Below, in pieces: positions 12,061 through 23,114 of a DNA stretch of 64,000 nt. The notes below the pieces were generated by a model. It was not told where the DNA came from and ran no database searches. It saw only the letters and a program-made list of their open reading frames with translations. Numbering within the stretch: the first letter of the stretch is position 1; every line of letters begins with the position of its first letter. The stretch is from the NCBI GenBank assembly GCA_958510825.1, contig OY294049.1, positions 33,508,774 through 33,572,773 of the forward strand. Reading direction: 5' to 3'. The DNA is from Brachypterus glaber (lineage: Eukaryota > Arthropoda > Insecta > Coleoptera > Kateretidae). The position numbers were made by a program, and so were the translations under genes.

Positions 12061-12093
12061 AAGTTTCAGGTTTCAGTCTGAAACCTGAAACTT
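12061..12093. repeat. Perfect 16+1+16 palindrome
   Basis: AAGTTTCAGGTTTCAG, then T, then its exact reverse complement. It lies just upstream of the GC-richer block before the predicted SoxF start codon. Confidence 0.85.
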
Positions 12094-12221
12094 TCGGGGT
12101 ACTACCGAAGTCCGATATTCGAATGCCCTTTAGTACCACTATCCACCGCTAGAGGCACTCTGTCGGCAAGCACACCTTACAGGTAAGCAGAGGCATGGCG
12201 GGTACCATACCTAGAAATCCA

Positions 12222-12258
12222 ACGTCAGTTTGAACGTATGTATCAAAGTGTGTGTACC
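12222..12258 (+). promoter_or_regulatory. Candidate Inr + DPE core promoter of SoxF
   Basis: An arthropod-type initiator core TCAGTT (A+1 at 12227) is followed at +28 to +32 by GTACC, matching four of five positions of the DPE consensus RGWYV, with G at +24. It lies in a locally GC-richer stretch (about 12100-12340) and would give a 5'UTR of about 320 nt before the ATG at 12548. Such motifs arise by chance often, so this is a hypothesis. A donor-like ACAG|GTAAGC at about 12178 could instead mark an upstream non-coding exon. Confidence 0.3.
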
Positions 12259-12547
12259 TCGCGCACCTTTAGCTTACCTCTCCGACGGTAACCAGTGTGC
12301 GTAGTTTTTACCACAAAAACAAGTGAACAACTTTAGTGCGTGCGTCTATGAACTGTCAGAACAATTTTATTTTACGTGACTACCCTTTATTTGCATAGCA
12401 ATTAAACTGACAATTACTTTCGAAGGACTAAAAACAATAACAATGTGTGGAGAATAGACTGAGATGTAATTAGCAAAGTGTTGGTTAATTAATTAAAAAA
12501 AACTGTTGTGAATACTATTTTAATTAAACGTGATTATTTTAAGTACT

Positions 12548-12588
12548 ATGGCGTCAGATGAAGATTGTAATAGTACTTTTACTTACCC
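12548..12588 (+). CDS. SoxF: SoxF-group HMG-box transcription factor, predicted first coding exon
   Basis: ATG in good context (A at -3, G at +4) opens 13 codons, MASDEDCNSTFTY, and ends with two bases CC of a split codon directly at a donor, CC|GTAAGTGA. The exon at 38882 starts with one base, C, after a TTATTTCAG acceptor and then reads I-M-D-N-A-T. Joined, the frames agree with no stop: Y-P-I-M-D-N. The match in phase, the strong donor and a sensible start are what support this exon. There is no protein homology in such a short acidic peptide. It lies 26.3 kb upstream of the next exon and between inverted MITE copies (9891-10304 and 13069-13457). The alternative is that translation begins at the ATG at 38886 in the next exon and this exon is chance or belongs elsewhere. 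Confidence 0.6.
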
Positions 12589-13068
12589 GTAAGTGATCTT
12601 TTGACTTATAAATTATTAATTAAGAATGTTATATATTTTATGTAATGAATCCCTATTTATGGATCTTATAAAGCTAAACTGACAAGATTTTTTTAGATTA
12701 TAAATATGACGTAGGTACAAAATTGTATTTAAAAAAATCTTTTTAAGAGATATAATTTTTACCGCCTAGATTCCCAAACTAATATTATTAAAGTACTTAA
12801 ATTTAAGGTACCTTCTTCTTTTTTAAGGTTCCTATCAGTTAAAATAAGTATACATAAATATTGATTATTATTGATTATAAGTGTTTGAGGATGATCATAG
12901 CTGCGTTACTACTGGTATTTCTGACATAATATGTCCATAATCTGAAACAGTTCCAGTTATAGTCTCAATTAAAGGTTTCTAAGTACAAGGGCTTGTGAGT
13001 ACATGGAATTATATATTCCATCTCATGCTTATAATAAGCAGGTTATTATATTGCAATAGAGCTCTCTA

Positions 13069-13457
13069 CAACTAGAATTAGGAAACAAAAGACGTCTACC
13101 CTATCTCTATCTCATTAGTGCTACACTTTCCAGCCAACCAAATAAATACTGTATTTGTTTTTCATACAACAAATACAGTATTTATTTGGTTGGCCGGAAA
13201 GTGAAGTGAGCGGCACGAACGAACATAGCTAATGTGAATCTGTAGAATAAGATAATTCTACTAAAATTTAGATGGCGCCAGTAATTTCTTTAATAAAAAT
13301 AATACTCTTCGCCCGGCCAAGTAAATATTTTATTTGTTCAACAAAGAACAAATACAGAATTTGTTTGGTTGGGTGGAAGTGGGAGTGTATGTATGTCTTC
13401 TATCCTTTTTGGGTAGAACTTTTGTCCCTGTCTAATCTAACGGGAGAAATCTCCATT
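13069..13457 (-). mobile_element. 0.4-kb MITE, copy B (inverted relative to 9891-10304)
   Basis: GAGCTCTCTACAACTAGAAT at the left is the reverse complement of the right end of copy A, and CGGGAGAAATCTCCATT at the right mirrors copy A's left end. The whole length aligns with small differences, including the internal 58-bp hairpin. A neighbouring tandem unit provides an empty site: TTGCAATTGTAAC near 13625, against TTGCAAT...ATTGTAAC around this copy, implying a 2-bp AT duplication. An overlapping 75-codon ORF is spurious. Confidence 0.85.
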
Positions 13458-13787
13458 GTAACAAAGTTACCAAGCTGTGGTCAAAATAATAAAGAATGAG
13501 CTATTTAATCTTTATAGACAAAATCGTTTGGAAATTTTGTAACTATATGTGTATTTTACTGAAATATATGAGCAGAATTGCAACGTTACCAAACCTACAC
13601 TCACAATAAGCAGCTTATTATATTGCAATTGTAACAAAGTTACCAAGCTGTGGTCAAAATAATAAAGAATGAGCTATTTAATCTTTATAGACAAAATCGT
13701 TTGGAAATTTTGTAACTATATGTGTATTTTACTGAAATATATGAGCAGAATTGCAACGTTACCAAACCTACACTCACAATAATGATA
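13458..13787 (+). repeat. 173-bp tandem duplication
   Basis: The unit starting TTGTAACAAAGTTACCAAGC occurs at about 13457 and 13630. The second copy ends near 13787 at CACTCACAATAA. The end of another unit (ATAAGCAGGTTATTATATTG) lies before the inverted MITE at about 13035, so the MITE seems inserted at a unit junction. Distant, decayed units may continue to about 14460 (ACCAAATCGTTTCGGAAATT). Confidence 0.8.
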
Positions 13788-14071
13788 CAATAGGATGGAC
13801 TCGAGGATAGACTATTTAAACTTTACAGACAACAACCAGAGTATATGGCCAATGAAAGCAAATTCTTCTTCTTTCTCTCCACTCGTCTTAAACCTAAGGG
13901 TGTCGGATAAGCTGGGTTTTATCCAGTTTTTCAAATTATTGGGTTCCTGGTCCATGTCTTTCGTTCTTCTAATGAATATCCTCTTTTTTTTTCAATTATT
14001 TTATTCTACCTATCCAAATTGTTTATTCTTCCTCTCTTTCTTTTTCAAATTTTCCAGCTTTTAAGGTTTTC

Positions 14072-14175
14072 TTGACCGGTGAGTGCACCCTTATCCTTTC
14101 TTAGAAGCAAATTTATGTTGTTTTAACAACATAAATTTGCTTCTAAGAATGTATAAGGGTCCACTCACCGGTCAA
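14072..14175. mobile_element. Foldback MITE, 104 bp
   Basis: TTGACCGGTGAGTG is mirrored by CACTCACCGGTCAA. The inner stem AGAAGCAAATTTATGTTGTT is mirrored exactly, with almost no loop. Confidence 0.8.
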
Positions 14176-15752
14176 AAAATTAACAGTTACCCTAATATAA
14201 ACTAATAAAATCCACCCAACACAATCATATGAGCCCTATGTCTACAAAAAGGAAGTGTTGCATCTATAATTGGACAGAAACAAAAATTTATATGGTTTCT
14301 TTTTGAAAGTCAGAATCTGACTAGAAATAGAAGTAGTTAAAAAATTTATAAATGTTTATTTTATATTGGTTACATTGCAAAACAACCAAATGATAACCAC
14401 AATAAGCGATTCAATTACGGATGGTCTCTTTAATTTTTACAACCAAATCGTTTCGGAAATTAATTGTGTCTTTAGTTTAGCAAAACATATGAACCATGAT
14501 AGAAGGGTTAATAGAAATGCGTGGATCTTTTGCTCTAGCGTAGAATAGTACTTTACAAAAATGTTCACAGAATCCCTATATTTTTTCCAAGACAAGACCT
14601 AGCAGTTAACGAATTAAAGTTGCAGGTCAGGTTTAGATATACTTCGGTAGTCTGTTAATAGTACAGGGTTATTTTGGGCCTGATTCGGTTCTGCTTTAGG
14701 GCTCCTTTGGTGATTTAACTTTATTCTATGATTTCCATGGCAAGTTTAAATAGAAAGTTTGTTAACTGAAAACAAATTAAAGTTACTGTAAATTATATTC
14801 TGCAAATTTTTCATAAATTTAACGACAAATTATTATTAATTAAACGTCAGCAAATTCATAAATAGCAAAATATAAATTGAATAATTTATGACAAGAAGTC
14901 CACTAAAAACTTGAAAGCTTGAAGATTCTACAATAAATTAGACGCAAAACGAGTCAATTAACTGAAGAACAAACTCATCTTAATGAATATATAAATATAC
15001 AAAAGCTGAGAAATGTAATTCTTCGTATTCAATAGTGGACTCTTGCCTTTTTTCAGAAATTTTCAAACCACAACAAAATCCAATCCAAAATTCTGTCAGA
15101 AAACTACACCAAGAATTTTTTACCGTATTACTGTAAATAGTGAACGACGAAAAAAATTACACCTCAATTCCTTCTAGGGGGTAATCCCTTAAAATTTCCT
15201 CAGAATTTCCTTTAAGATTACTTTAAAAAATCGTGAAAATTGCCTAAAAAAAGGCCTCCCGTTTGGTAAAGATAATATTTCCTCAGATTACCTCCGCGAT
15301 TTCCTCTGTATACTTCCACTCGTTGTATTTTTAATACTGAAACATATTTTTTATTTATATCGCCACCAATGGTATTTAATACTTTACTTGTGATATTAAA
15401 TACTGCAATGTGTGTATTGTATACAAAATTTTTTCATACTAACATAGAGATCGTGTTGGTACATTTGGATCCCCTACTCTTCTTATCGCAGTGCTGCGTA
15501 CAGTTAGCACAATAACATTTAATTTTTTTTAATAATATCTGAAGATTTATGTAAAGAAATCGTACATGTTCATAACTGATAATAAATCATTTGATTATTT
15601 CAAACATTGGAAGCCAATATAATTTTAAATGAAAAACTGTTACTGGTTTATTGTTCATGTTTGTAATAAAAATAACAATAATAATAATAGTGCAGTGTTT
15701 GAAATCTCAAGAGTTAATTTAAATTAATTGTGATTTGAATTTTGCGAATATA
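14176..15752. other. Non-coding, no feature recognised
   Basis: AT-rich intronic sequence. Repeated phrases TTTCCTCAGATTACCTCC near 15180-15310 resemble those at 33370-33470. No exon was seen. Confidence 0.5.
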
Positions 15753-16999
15753 AAGGAGTCCCGGTAAAATTGCCCGTTTTTGGCATTTGGAACCAATTTT
15801 TTTTTAATTTTTTAAAAGAGAATTGATAGGCGAACTCGACGGTGCCAAATTTAACCTCAAAATCAGAAGGGAACCATTTTTAATTTGGTTCTGAAAATGG
15901 GTTCTTTTTCTACGATTTTGTTTGCTTACTTTTTACAATATGTTGTACTTGCTACTTATTTACGATCAAAAGGTGTTTTTCTATCTAAATTTTTCTTCTT
16001 AATCTGATTCTTGCGTCAAAGTTACAGAATATGTATTTTTAGTGCAAAAATCAGCTACTTGAAAAGTCCAAATGTTTACTCTTCTCAGATTTTTTATCTC
16101 GTGTATTTTATTAAAATAAGCATATATTCTGATAAAAAATACTTCTCTAAATCCAAATATTGTCTTGGGACTACTAAATATAAAAAGTATTTGGCGCAAA
16201 AATGGGTTGACTGCTTTTTTTTGCTGTTTCGTTTTTTATTGGATATTTTTTGGTTCCTATGGATATAATTAGCTTTTTTTGGAATATTTTTCCCCTGTAC
16301 CCAAATAATGATAATAAAATTAACCATTCCTAAGAGAATTTTACGCAAAAATAGGTAAAAGATTTTTTAATTTTTCTTATTTAAAAATTCTTATAACCAA
16401 TTTTTATAATTTTAATACTAAATTCTATAAAAACTAATATTTTAAGTTCAGTATTTGGGTTCAGGAGAACAAATATGCTGTAAGAAGTTGAATTATATCA
16501 AAATAAACGAAAAATATTTAATGTAAGAAGGAACAGCAAAGAAAATTTACTTAACCTCTTTTTACACCAAATCCGTAGGGTATGTAGTAGTTTCAAAATC
16601 ATATTTGGACTCAGGAGAGCAATTTTAATCAAATTATATGTCAATTTTATTAAAATTTATAAAATATTATACCTGCAAAAATAAACACAGAAAAATTGGG
16701 TAGCTGATTTTTGCACCAAAACTATACAATAATTTATAATTCTAATTTGGAAGAAAAATTTTGATGAGAAAACACATCTTGAGCGTCAAAAAGTAGCAAG
16801 TATAAGATATTATAAAAAGAAAGCAAAAAAAAATCTTATAAAAGAACCCATTTCAGCACCATTTTTAAAACGGTTCCCTTCTGATTATGATATTAAAATT
16901 GGTACCGTTGAGTTTGCCTATCACTACTCTTTCAAAAAATATAGAAATCTTGCGTTCCATCCATAATGCCAAAAACGGGAAATTTTACCGGGTCTCCTT
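15753..16999. mobile_element. Non-autonomous TIR element, 1247 bp
   Basis: Long inverted ends. AAGGAGTCCCGGTAAAATTG is mirrored by TACCGGGTCTCCTT, and the match continues over about 150 bp: ACGGTGCCAAA... on the left against TTGGTACCGT on the right, and AGAAGGGAACC against GGTTCCCTTCT. TA flanks both ends (15751-15752, 17000-17001). The interior is AT-rich with no transposase ORF. Confidence 0.75.
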
Positions 17000-17389
17000 T
17001 ATTTTTTAATGTAAATAAAATATGAAGAGTTGGGATAATTTTGCTTATTACCTATTAACTATTTTTCTCACAGAACCCAGTCAAATAGTACCGTTCTAGC
17101 TATCTTTGTCTATACAAAAAAAAGAAAAAAACTGGGTATGGATGTGCGGTCCAAAAGTCACCTTTTAACTTTTGAATCAGTAGAGGTATCCACTACAAAG
17201 GAACACTTGAGCCAACTTAAACCATGAACGTAGAATAAACTCAAACTATCTTTTGTTATATGTTTGATACTTTTTAAAGTAGTAGTAGTTTTTAAAATGT
17301 GGCAACTAGCTGATCGGATAACAGTGGTGTAAAGGCTTAATTTTGCGGATTGTGATACTTAAAAATCCTTTGTAATACTCTCCCTTTCA

Positions 17390-17531
17390 TCAAGAATTTT
17401 TTAAGAGACTGTTGTATTCCCATGTATTTTGAGGCGCTGAATCCGAATTTGCGGTCAAAATAGCACCTTCAAATTTGGATTCAGCGCCTCAAAATACATA
17501 GGAATTCAATGGTCTCCGAAAGAGTTCTTGA
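17390..17531. mobile_element. Foldback MITE, 142 bp
   Basis: TCAAGAATTTTTTAAGAGAC is mirrored by GTCTCCGAAAGAGTTCTTGA. The inner arms ATGTATTTTGAGGCGCTGAA are near-perfect. The loop is around 17455. Confidence 0.8.
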
Positions 17532-17619
17532 CCTTTTTTTGTGTGGCTGCGTTATTTGCAAATTGCATCAAATTGCAAGTCTTAAAGTCTGTTCCCGTAC
17601 TGTATACATTATGTACCTA

Positions 17620-17778
17620 CAATCAGGCCTATTCACATGTACCATTGAAATCTATTCAATATAGACAAAAATTACAATACCATGCAATTTTAATACAGTT
17701 GACGTAAATGACCTTGCAATTTTCGTCAATATTGCCACACATTTCAATCTCAATGGTACATGTGAATAGGCCTGATTG
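17620..17778. mobile_element. MITE, 159 bp
   Basis: CAATCAGGCCTATTCACATG is mirrored exactly by CATGTGAATAGGCCTGATTG. The inverted match runs on through TACCATTGA. Confidence 0.8.
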
Positions 17779-18110
17779 AGTATGTAGCTGCAAAAGGCTA
17801 CTGTATAAAGTGAATCATAAAAAAATAATATTAAACTCCAATATAAATGCAAAGAGAAAAATTTTAATTACATTTTTAATATCTTTTTCTTGCTACCAAG
17901 TATCTAAGTATAGAAAAAATAATAAAGTTTTCAATAAAAATATCATTTACACTTATTAATATAGACATTACCTATTAGTGGAAAAAGTTATGAAAAATAT
18001 TTCAAATATTTAGCATTGATTTATATTAAATATTATACACACAGAGAAATTATTGTTAAAAACAAGTAAACAATACTTAGATCAAGTGGCTCAACAGTTT
18101 CTATACTTTA

Positions 18111-18385
18111 TTCAACGAGAGAATACGACTATGATGTCACAGCGTGTAAACTAAATAGCACTCTGTAGGGTAATTGAAACTGATTTTTTAAGACTTAATA
18201 AATGATTTTTGTAAATATACATTTTCGATATAATAATAATTATGTATTAGCCCTATTGAAAATGACGGGTTTGTGCACCATTTATACCCGCCCAGACCCG
18301 TCATTTTCAACAGGGAGGTTCAGTTACACTACAGAGTGATTTTAATTTACGCGCTGTGACGTCAGAGTCGTATTCTCTCGTTGAA
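18111..18385. mobile_element. Foldback MITE, 275 bp, with conserved core hairpin
   Basis: TTCAACGAGAGAATACGACT is mirrored by GTCGTATTCTCTCGTTGAA. The match continues through GTCACAGCG and CACTCTGTAG. Near the centre, 18251-18315 is a 65-nt imperfect hairpin (CCCTATTGAAAATGACGGGT against ACCCGTCATTTTCAACAGGG) found again at 33262-33326. Confidence 0.8.
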
Positions 18386-18650
18386 TGGAGTTTATATCCA
18401 TAGGCTTGTTAAGTACTTAAATCAAATGATTTGCTTCATTTAAGTTGAATACGTTTATCTTAGACCAATGGGTTAAAACCTAAATAAGCAAAAGTGCTTG
18501 GTTTGAATAATAAAATTTCTTGTTTTGTGTTTTAAAGAAATATAAATAAAATATGGTAAGTAGGTATTTAAAATACTAAAAATAATAAAACTAGTACTAA
18601 AATTAGTACCAATACTAATAGCATTAATACGAATTTCTTGAAAACAAGTA

Positions 18651-18879
18651 GGGAAACTCGGGGCGGAACGGGATGGTTTGGACGTTTATGGCAAGCTATA
18701 GGATTATTTGAAGAAAATATTTAAAACAATTTTAAATTATCGTTTATTCAATATCTTTGGAACATTATTATTTTACAAATTTTACCAAAAATTATAAAGT
18801 TGTATTAGAAAATGGAGTAAAAAAATGCAACTCTGGCACACATCCTCGCCTGATAAAAGCTCCATGCCCCGTTCCGCCC
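18651..18879. mobile_element. TA-flanked MITE with G-rich ends
   Basis: The left end has GGGGCGGAACGGGATGG, the right end CCATGCCCCGTTCCGCCC. TA lies outside both (18649-18650, 18880-18881). It is similar in style to the elements at 5349 and 23115. Confidence 0.65.
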
Positions 18880-19327
18880 TAACTGAACTTTAAACAAACT
18901 ATTATTTTTTTTATTAGTTAAATATGTTTATATCAAGTATTTGTATACTTGCAAAAAGTATCTAATACAAATATTACAAATAATTCATATTAGAATACGT
19001 TTTCTCTGTGTGTGGTTGCCCCAACCAGATCTTAATTTTTCAGTGTAAATATATATTTTTTAGGAACTGTATGTAAGAAGAGATTTATTAATAATTGAAC
19101 AGCAGAAAAACTATTTATAAATTATTTAATGTATTAATTGATTTTGAATCAGGAATAACACGTTTCTCATATGGAGCGTTTAATATAAAATTATTTTTAA
19201 AATATAAAATGATTTTCTTCTGCAGTTTATAAATCTAAAAAAAGCAAGTATATAGGAAAGGTTACATTTAGAATATTGCAATACTTTTGGAGTTCTAAAA
19301 TATAAAAGTAAAAATAAGGACAATAAT

Positions 19328-19459
19328 AGTATATTGTTTTACTAAGAGGAAAAATTAATCTTTTTTTACTAGTCTGTAGAATTTACGGACGACGCGAAGC
19401 GGAGTCCGGAAACTACAGACGAGTAAAAAAAGCACTTTTCCTCTGAGTGAAACATACTA
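19328..19459. mobile_element. Foldback MITE, about 132 bp
   Basis: AGTATATTGTTTTACTAAGA is mirrored by CTGAGTGAAACATACT with AGGAAAA/TTTTCCT. The inner stem TTTTTTACTAGTCTGTAG pairs with CTACAGACGAGTAAAAAA. The GC-rich tip GGACGACGCGAAGCGGAGTC folds on itself. Confidence 0.75.
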
Positions 19460-20145
19460 TTTTTTCTTAAAGCATCCCATATATTTTTTTTAAATATTAA
19501 TTTATGAATTTAATTTATTCAGTAATATAGTATGTTTTTTTTATTAAAATTGGCCAATAAACCCCTTTCGAAATAAACTTAAACCTTCCTTAGCTCATTT
19601 TAATTTTTTTTTGTAGGTTAAATCGTACACTTTTCGCGATTTCGATGGCAACTTTTCTAATGTAGCATTTGCAATTTCGGAGAGATTTGTGGGTGTATAA
19701 ACCATATATTCTTCTTCAATAATTTTTAATCAATTTCACACAAGATTTTTGCACATAATCTCAAGTCAACCACCTGTTTACATAATAAACAAACAAGTTT
19801 GAAGTATGTCATCAAAATCAAAGAGTGCTGCCGCCAGTGGTGGTTTTGTTAACTAACTTTTTTTTACGGCTTACAACAATGAACTCATTTTTTAACTGTA
19901 AAGAAATAGATCACTTCTAACTAGTGTGTTCAGTTATAAAATATGACCATTTTAGTACGCATGAAGAAAAATTTAATTATTATTTATTTTAATTTTTTTA
20001 ATTCGGTTGAATTATAAATAAAAATGTCAAAGACAACACGTGCTGATATAAACTCGTAATTTCAATTAATTAATTAATTGATGCATGCATGCAATAATCA
20101 TAGGTTAAATCCCAATACATATCAATTAAGTTGGTTAAACTGCGG
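19460..20145. other. Non-coding; short simple repeat at its end
   Basis: AT-rich. 20065-20093 is a simple repeat, AATT units followed by GCAT units. No gene was seen. Confidence 0.5.
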
Positions 20146-20318
20146 GTACACTGATTAAAAAAAATTACAGAGTCGATCTTGTGGACCTGAATTAACACGG
20201 AATCGTGTTAAATTGTGTAAAATTGTGTAGTTTTAACACCTTTTTTCGTAAAATTTACACAATTTTACAGATTTTAACACGTTTCCGTATAAATTCGAGT
20301 CTACACGGTCGACGGTGT
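20146..20318. mobile_element. MITE-like inverted repeat
   Basis: It starts TACACTGATTAAAAAAA, the same terminal style as 25759-25891. The arms AACACGGAATCGTGTTAAA and TTTTAACACGTTTCCGT, and GTGTAAAATTGTGTA against ACACAATTTTACA, form the stem. The right terminus is unclear. Confidence 0.5.
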
Positions 20319-21057
20319 ATTTTTTTTTTTTTTTTCATTTGTGTATCTTTTTTTGCTTAGAAAATTTGAGACTTGTACAGTGAGAGTTGCTTAAGTGGCT
20401 AACGACACGTCGTCCTTTTTTTTTTTAATTTTTTGCTTTAAGTTTTTTACGATTGAAATTAAGTAAAATTTCCAAATTTTTCAAGTCAAATATATTATAT
20501 TAAAAACAAAATCTAAAAAAGGGCGACGTTAGATCCGAAAGTTTTCGGATCAAAAAAAGCCTTACAAATGCCAAAAATTGCATTTTAACCAATCGGAAAC
20601 TTACTCACACATACTTTTTAGTTTTTTTATTTGAAAGGGCCCTTAAGATTTTCTAAATAAAAAAGCTTTGTTGAAAATTTTAATTTATTTACCTTACATT
20701 TTTGCTAAAGCCGAGGCTAAAACTTGCTTGTTTACTCGCTGTTAAATCTTTGTATTAGGTCGGCTTTAATCCTTAACTATTATTGATCAATAAATATTCA
20801 ATAATAGGACCTTAGTAAGAATAATAGAAATAAAAACATAAAATGAACAAAAATTTTTAATAGTTTCTATGGAATTGTAAATCAAATACCAACCAACATT
20901 TATCAAATTTTAAAAATTAATTTTTAATCTAAATACTAATTAATCAGATAAAATTTTGCGAATTTTATTCATACTTACCGATATTTATGGTTACTGGAAA
21001 TAATTATCGCAATTTATTCATTACTTTAAATTTACAAAATCCTTTCCGTACAGAAAG
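20319..21057. other. Non-coding, no feature recognised
   Basis: AT-rich with T runs. No ORF or structured repeat was recognised. Confidence 0.45.
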
Positions 21058-21059
21058 TA

Positions 21060-21325
21060 CATAGAAAAAACAGATTCCTTGAACCAAGGACACGTGTCTT
21101 TGGATATGTTCAAAGCCATATTCTCTTGTTTCAAGGCTGACATTTTCTTGAACCAAAGTCAATATCCTTGAATAAAGAGCGCGGATTTTTATTCCAAAAC
21201 CCGTGCTCTTCATTCAAGGACATTGGCTTTGGTTCAAGAAAATGCCAGCCTTGAAACAAGAGAATATGGCTTTGAACATATACAAAGACACGTGTCCTTG
21301 GTTCAAGGAATCCGTTTTTTCTATG
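21060..21325. mobile_element. TA-flanked foldback MITE, 266 bp
   Basis: CATAGAAAAAACAGATTCCT is mirrored by GGAATCCGTTTTTTCTATG. The arms of about 115 bp are near-perfect, for example CCAAGGACACGTGTCTTTG and AAGGCTGACATTTTCTTGAA. The central tip lies around 21190. TA lies directly outside both ends. A - strand ORF across it is a by-product. Confidence 0.88.
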
Positions 21326-21348
21326 TAATAAGTAATATTACTGTCGGT

Positions 21349-21428
21349 GATAATCACTTGTACTGATATTCACGTGTAGTGATAATAACTTGTAGTGTAA
21401 ATCATTTGTAGTGATAATCACTTGCTGT
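21349..21428 (+). repeat. Minisatellite, 16-bp unit x 5
   Basis: Units at exactly 16-bp spacing: GATAATCACTTGTACT, GATATTCACGTGTAGT, GATAATAACTTGTAGT, GTAAATCATTTGTAGT, GATAATCACTTGCTGT. Diverged versions may continue to about 21700. Confidence 0.85.
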
Positions 21429-22341
21429 AAAATTTTGGCCTGTGATTAATTACTGTCTGTAATTATCATTGTCAGTTATTATAATAATTATAATTATTAG
21501 TAGAAGGGTTAATAAGTTATTATAAATAGGGGTAATTTATAATAACTGACGGTAATTAATAATTGGCACAAATAGCACTGCATGTGATTATCACTGGTAG
21601 TTATTAGTCGGATTGTTAGTAACTATAATTTAATCACTCACCAATTTATCACTAGTAGGTAGTAATTATTAATGTTAATGATAATTACTACAATAATTAC
21701 TAAGAGGTCCCCAGTATGGGTTTAAACCCGGATACCGGGGGAGTTTTTAGTTTTGAGACCCATTGGGACATTCATGTCCCATCTTGTGCACTGCATATCC
21801 CATTTTACGTTGTAAAATTATTTAAGTTTTTTTTTTAGTTAATTGGAGCGTATTTCTACCAAATTTTATTAACAGTGAGAAACCTATTTTTGTATTTTTT
21901 CTCCTAATAAAAGTTTCATTTTAAAATACTATACTATACCCAGTGGGACATATATAATCCGACTAAGATGCCTATATATATATGTCTCATTTTTTTTCTA
22001 TATATAGTATTTGTTTTATACAACAAAAAACACTTTGTGATCAGTAATAACTAAAAGTAGAAGCCTTAAATATTAAACATTCTGGTTATATAAAAATCTT
22101 TATGAATAGTTTTTTAACCCACTCTGAAAAATAAATAAACTTTATCCAATACATACAGATAATAAGACAATTACCAGCTTTATTTTAAATAGATAAACTC
22201 AATAATAACCCCCGCGTGGCTTTTACTTTATTGAGTGGATAATTATTTATTTTACCCACTTGTCAAATTATTTTCTTGTAAATGTCATTAAAATTTTTAA
22301 TAAAAATATGAGTTCCTAAGCTATTTATTGGATAAAACCTT
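21429..22341. other. Non-coding; small inverted repeats only
   Basis: It includes GTCAGTTATTATAA at 21471 against TTATAATAACTGAC ending at 21550, and a GGGTTTAAACCC palindrome near 21720. No gene was seen. Confidence 0.5.
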
Positions 22342-22456
22342 GTATGGCACTCATGGGTAAACCGATATTGCCCTCTCGAAAATTAACCTGCTTGGCTGAC
22401 GCCTCGCAGGTTAATTTTCTCATGGGCAATATCTTACTTTACCCACTAGTACCATA
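22342..22456. mobile_element. Foldback MITE, 115 bp
   Basis: TATGGCACTCATGGGTAAA is mirrored by TTTACCCACTAGTACCATA. The inner stem AAAATTAACCTGC pairs with GCAGGTTAATTTT, and GATATTGCCC with GGGCAATATC. Confidence 0.75.
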
Positions 22457-22529
22457 AATAACTATTATTTAAACCTTTAAAATGATTTAAGTTTGGGGTC
22501 ATTGTTTATGTAGTGCGAACTAGTTATTG

Positions 22530-22640
22530 GGAAGTAGGGATATTGGTGAGTAGGGTTATTTGAGAGTAGGTATATTTTGAAGTAGGGATGTTAGAAAGTA
22601 GTAAAATTTGAAGTAGGAATCTTAGTTGGTAGGAATGTTT
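22530..22640 (+). repeat. Minisatellite, about 17-bp degenerate unit
   Basis: Six or seven tandem versions of GAAGTAGGGATATTTG (for example GAGTAGGGTTATTTGA, GAAGTAGGGATGTTAGA, AAGTAGGAATCTTAGTT). Confidence 0.7.
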
Positions 22641-23114
22641 CGTATGTACTTTCATGAATGAATTTTCACCTGTCATCAGATTAAATTCGGCGCTAAACCC
22701 TTATAAAAACAGATGAATTGAATTGTAGGGATTCTATTGTTTTAAACTGCAATTGTTTTCGATGCCTTGACCTAGCATTGTTTTGCTTCTAGTCTCCCCT
22801 TATAAACAAATACGCCAGACGTTTCGATTGGAGGAGGTGATACACGAGAATCATTAATGCACATTATTTATATTTATTTGATCCTAGTTATTTAAAAAAA
22901 ATTAATTAAAGTAGACGTATTTAAATATTTTTTAATTTCTTCAACAATAAGCTTCTTCTTTTATGTCTCATTGTGAAGTCTCGTGCTTCACATGTGCCAT
23001 TTTTACACAATTTTTAAATCGTATAGCTGGTAATATATTCAATCAAAATCTGGCAATTTAAATTTCGCGCTAAAATTAGGATTCAAAATGGATGCCACCT
23101 ATGCTAGTTAGTTA
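22641..23114. other. Non-coding, no feature recognised
   Basis: AT-rich sequence. No repeat or ORF was identified. Confidence 0.45.

Larger units (their letters stand above)
18038..19013. mobile_element. Possible composite element with CACACAGAGAAA ends
   Basis: CACACAGAGAAA at 18038 is mirrored by TTTCTCTGTGTG near 19012. The interior holds two separate inverted-repeat elements (18111-18385 and 18651-18879). The ends are short, so the outer boundary is uncertain. Confidence 0.4.

Noticed and set aside
9891..13457. A single 3.6-kb transposon with 0.4-kb terminal inverted repeats
   Set aside because: Predicted SoxF exon 1 lies between the arms, and the right copy has its own empty-site flank in the neighbouring tandem repeat. 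Two independent insertions fit better.
21004..21213. 69-codon - strand ORF
   Set aside because: It lies within one arm of the foldback MITE at 21060-21325.
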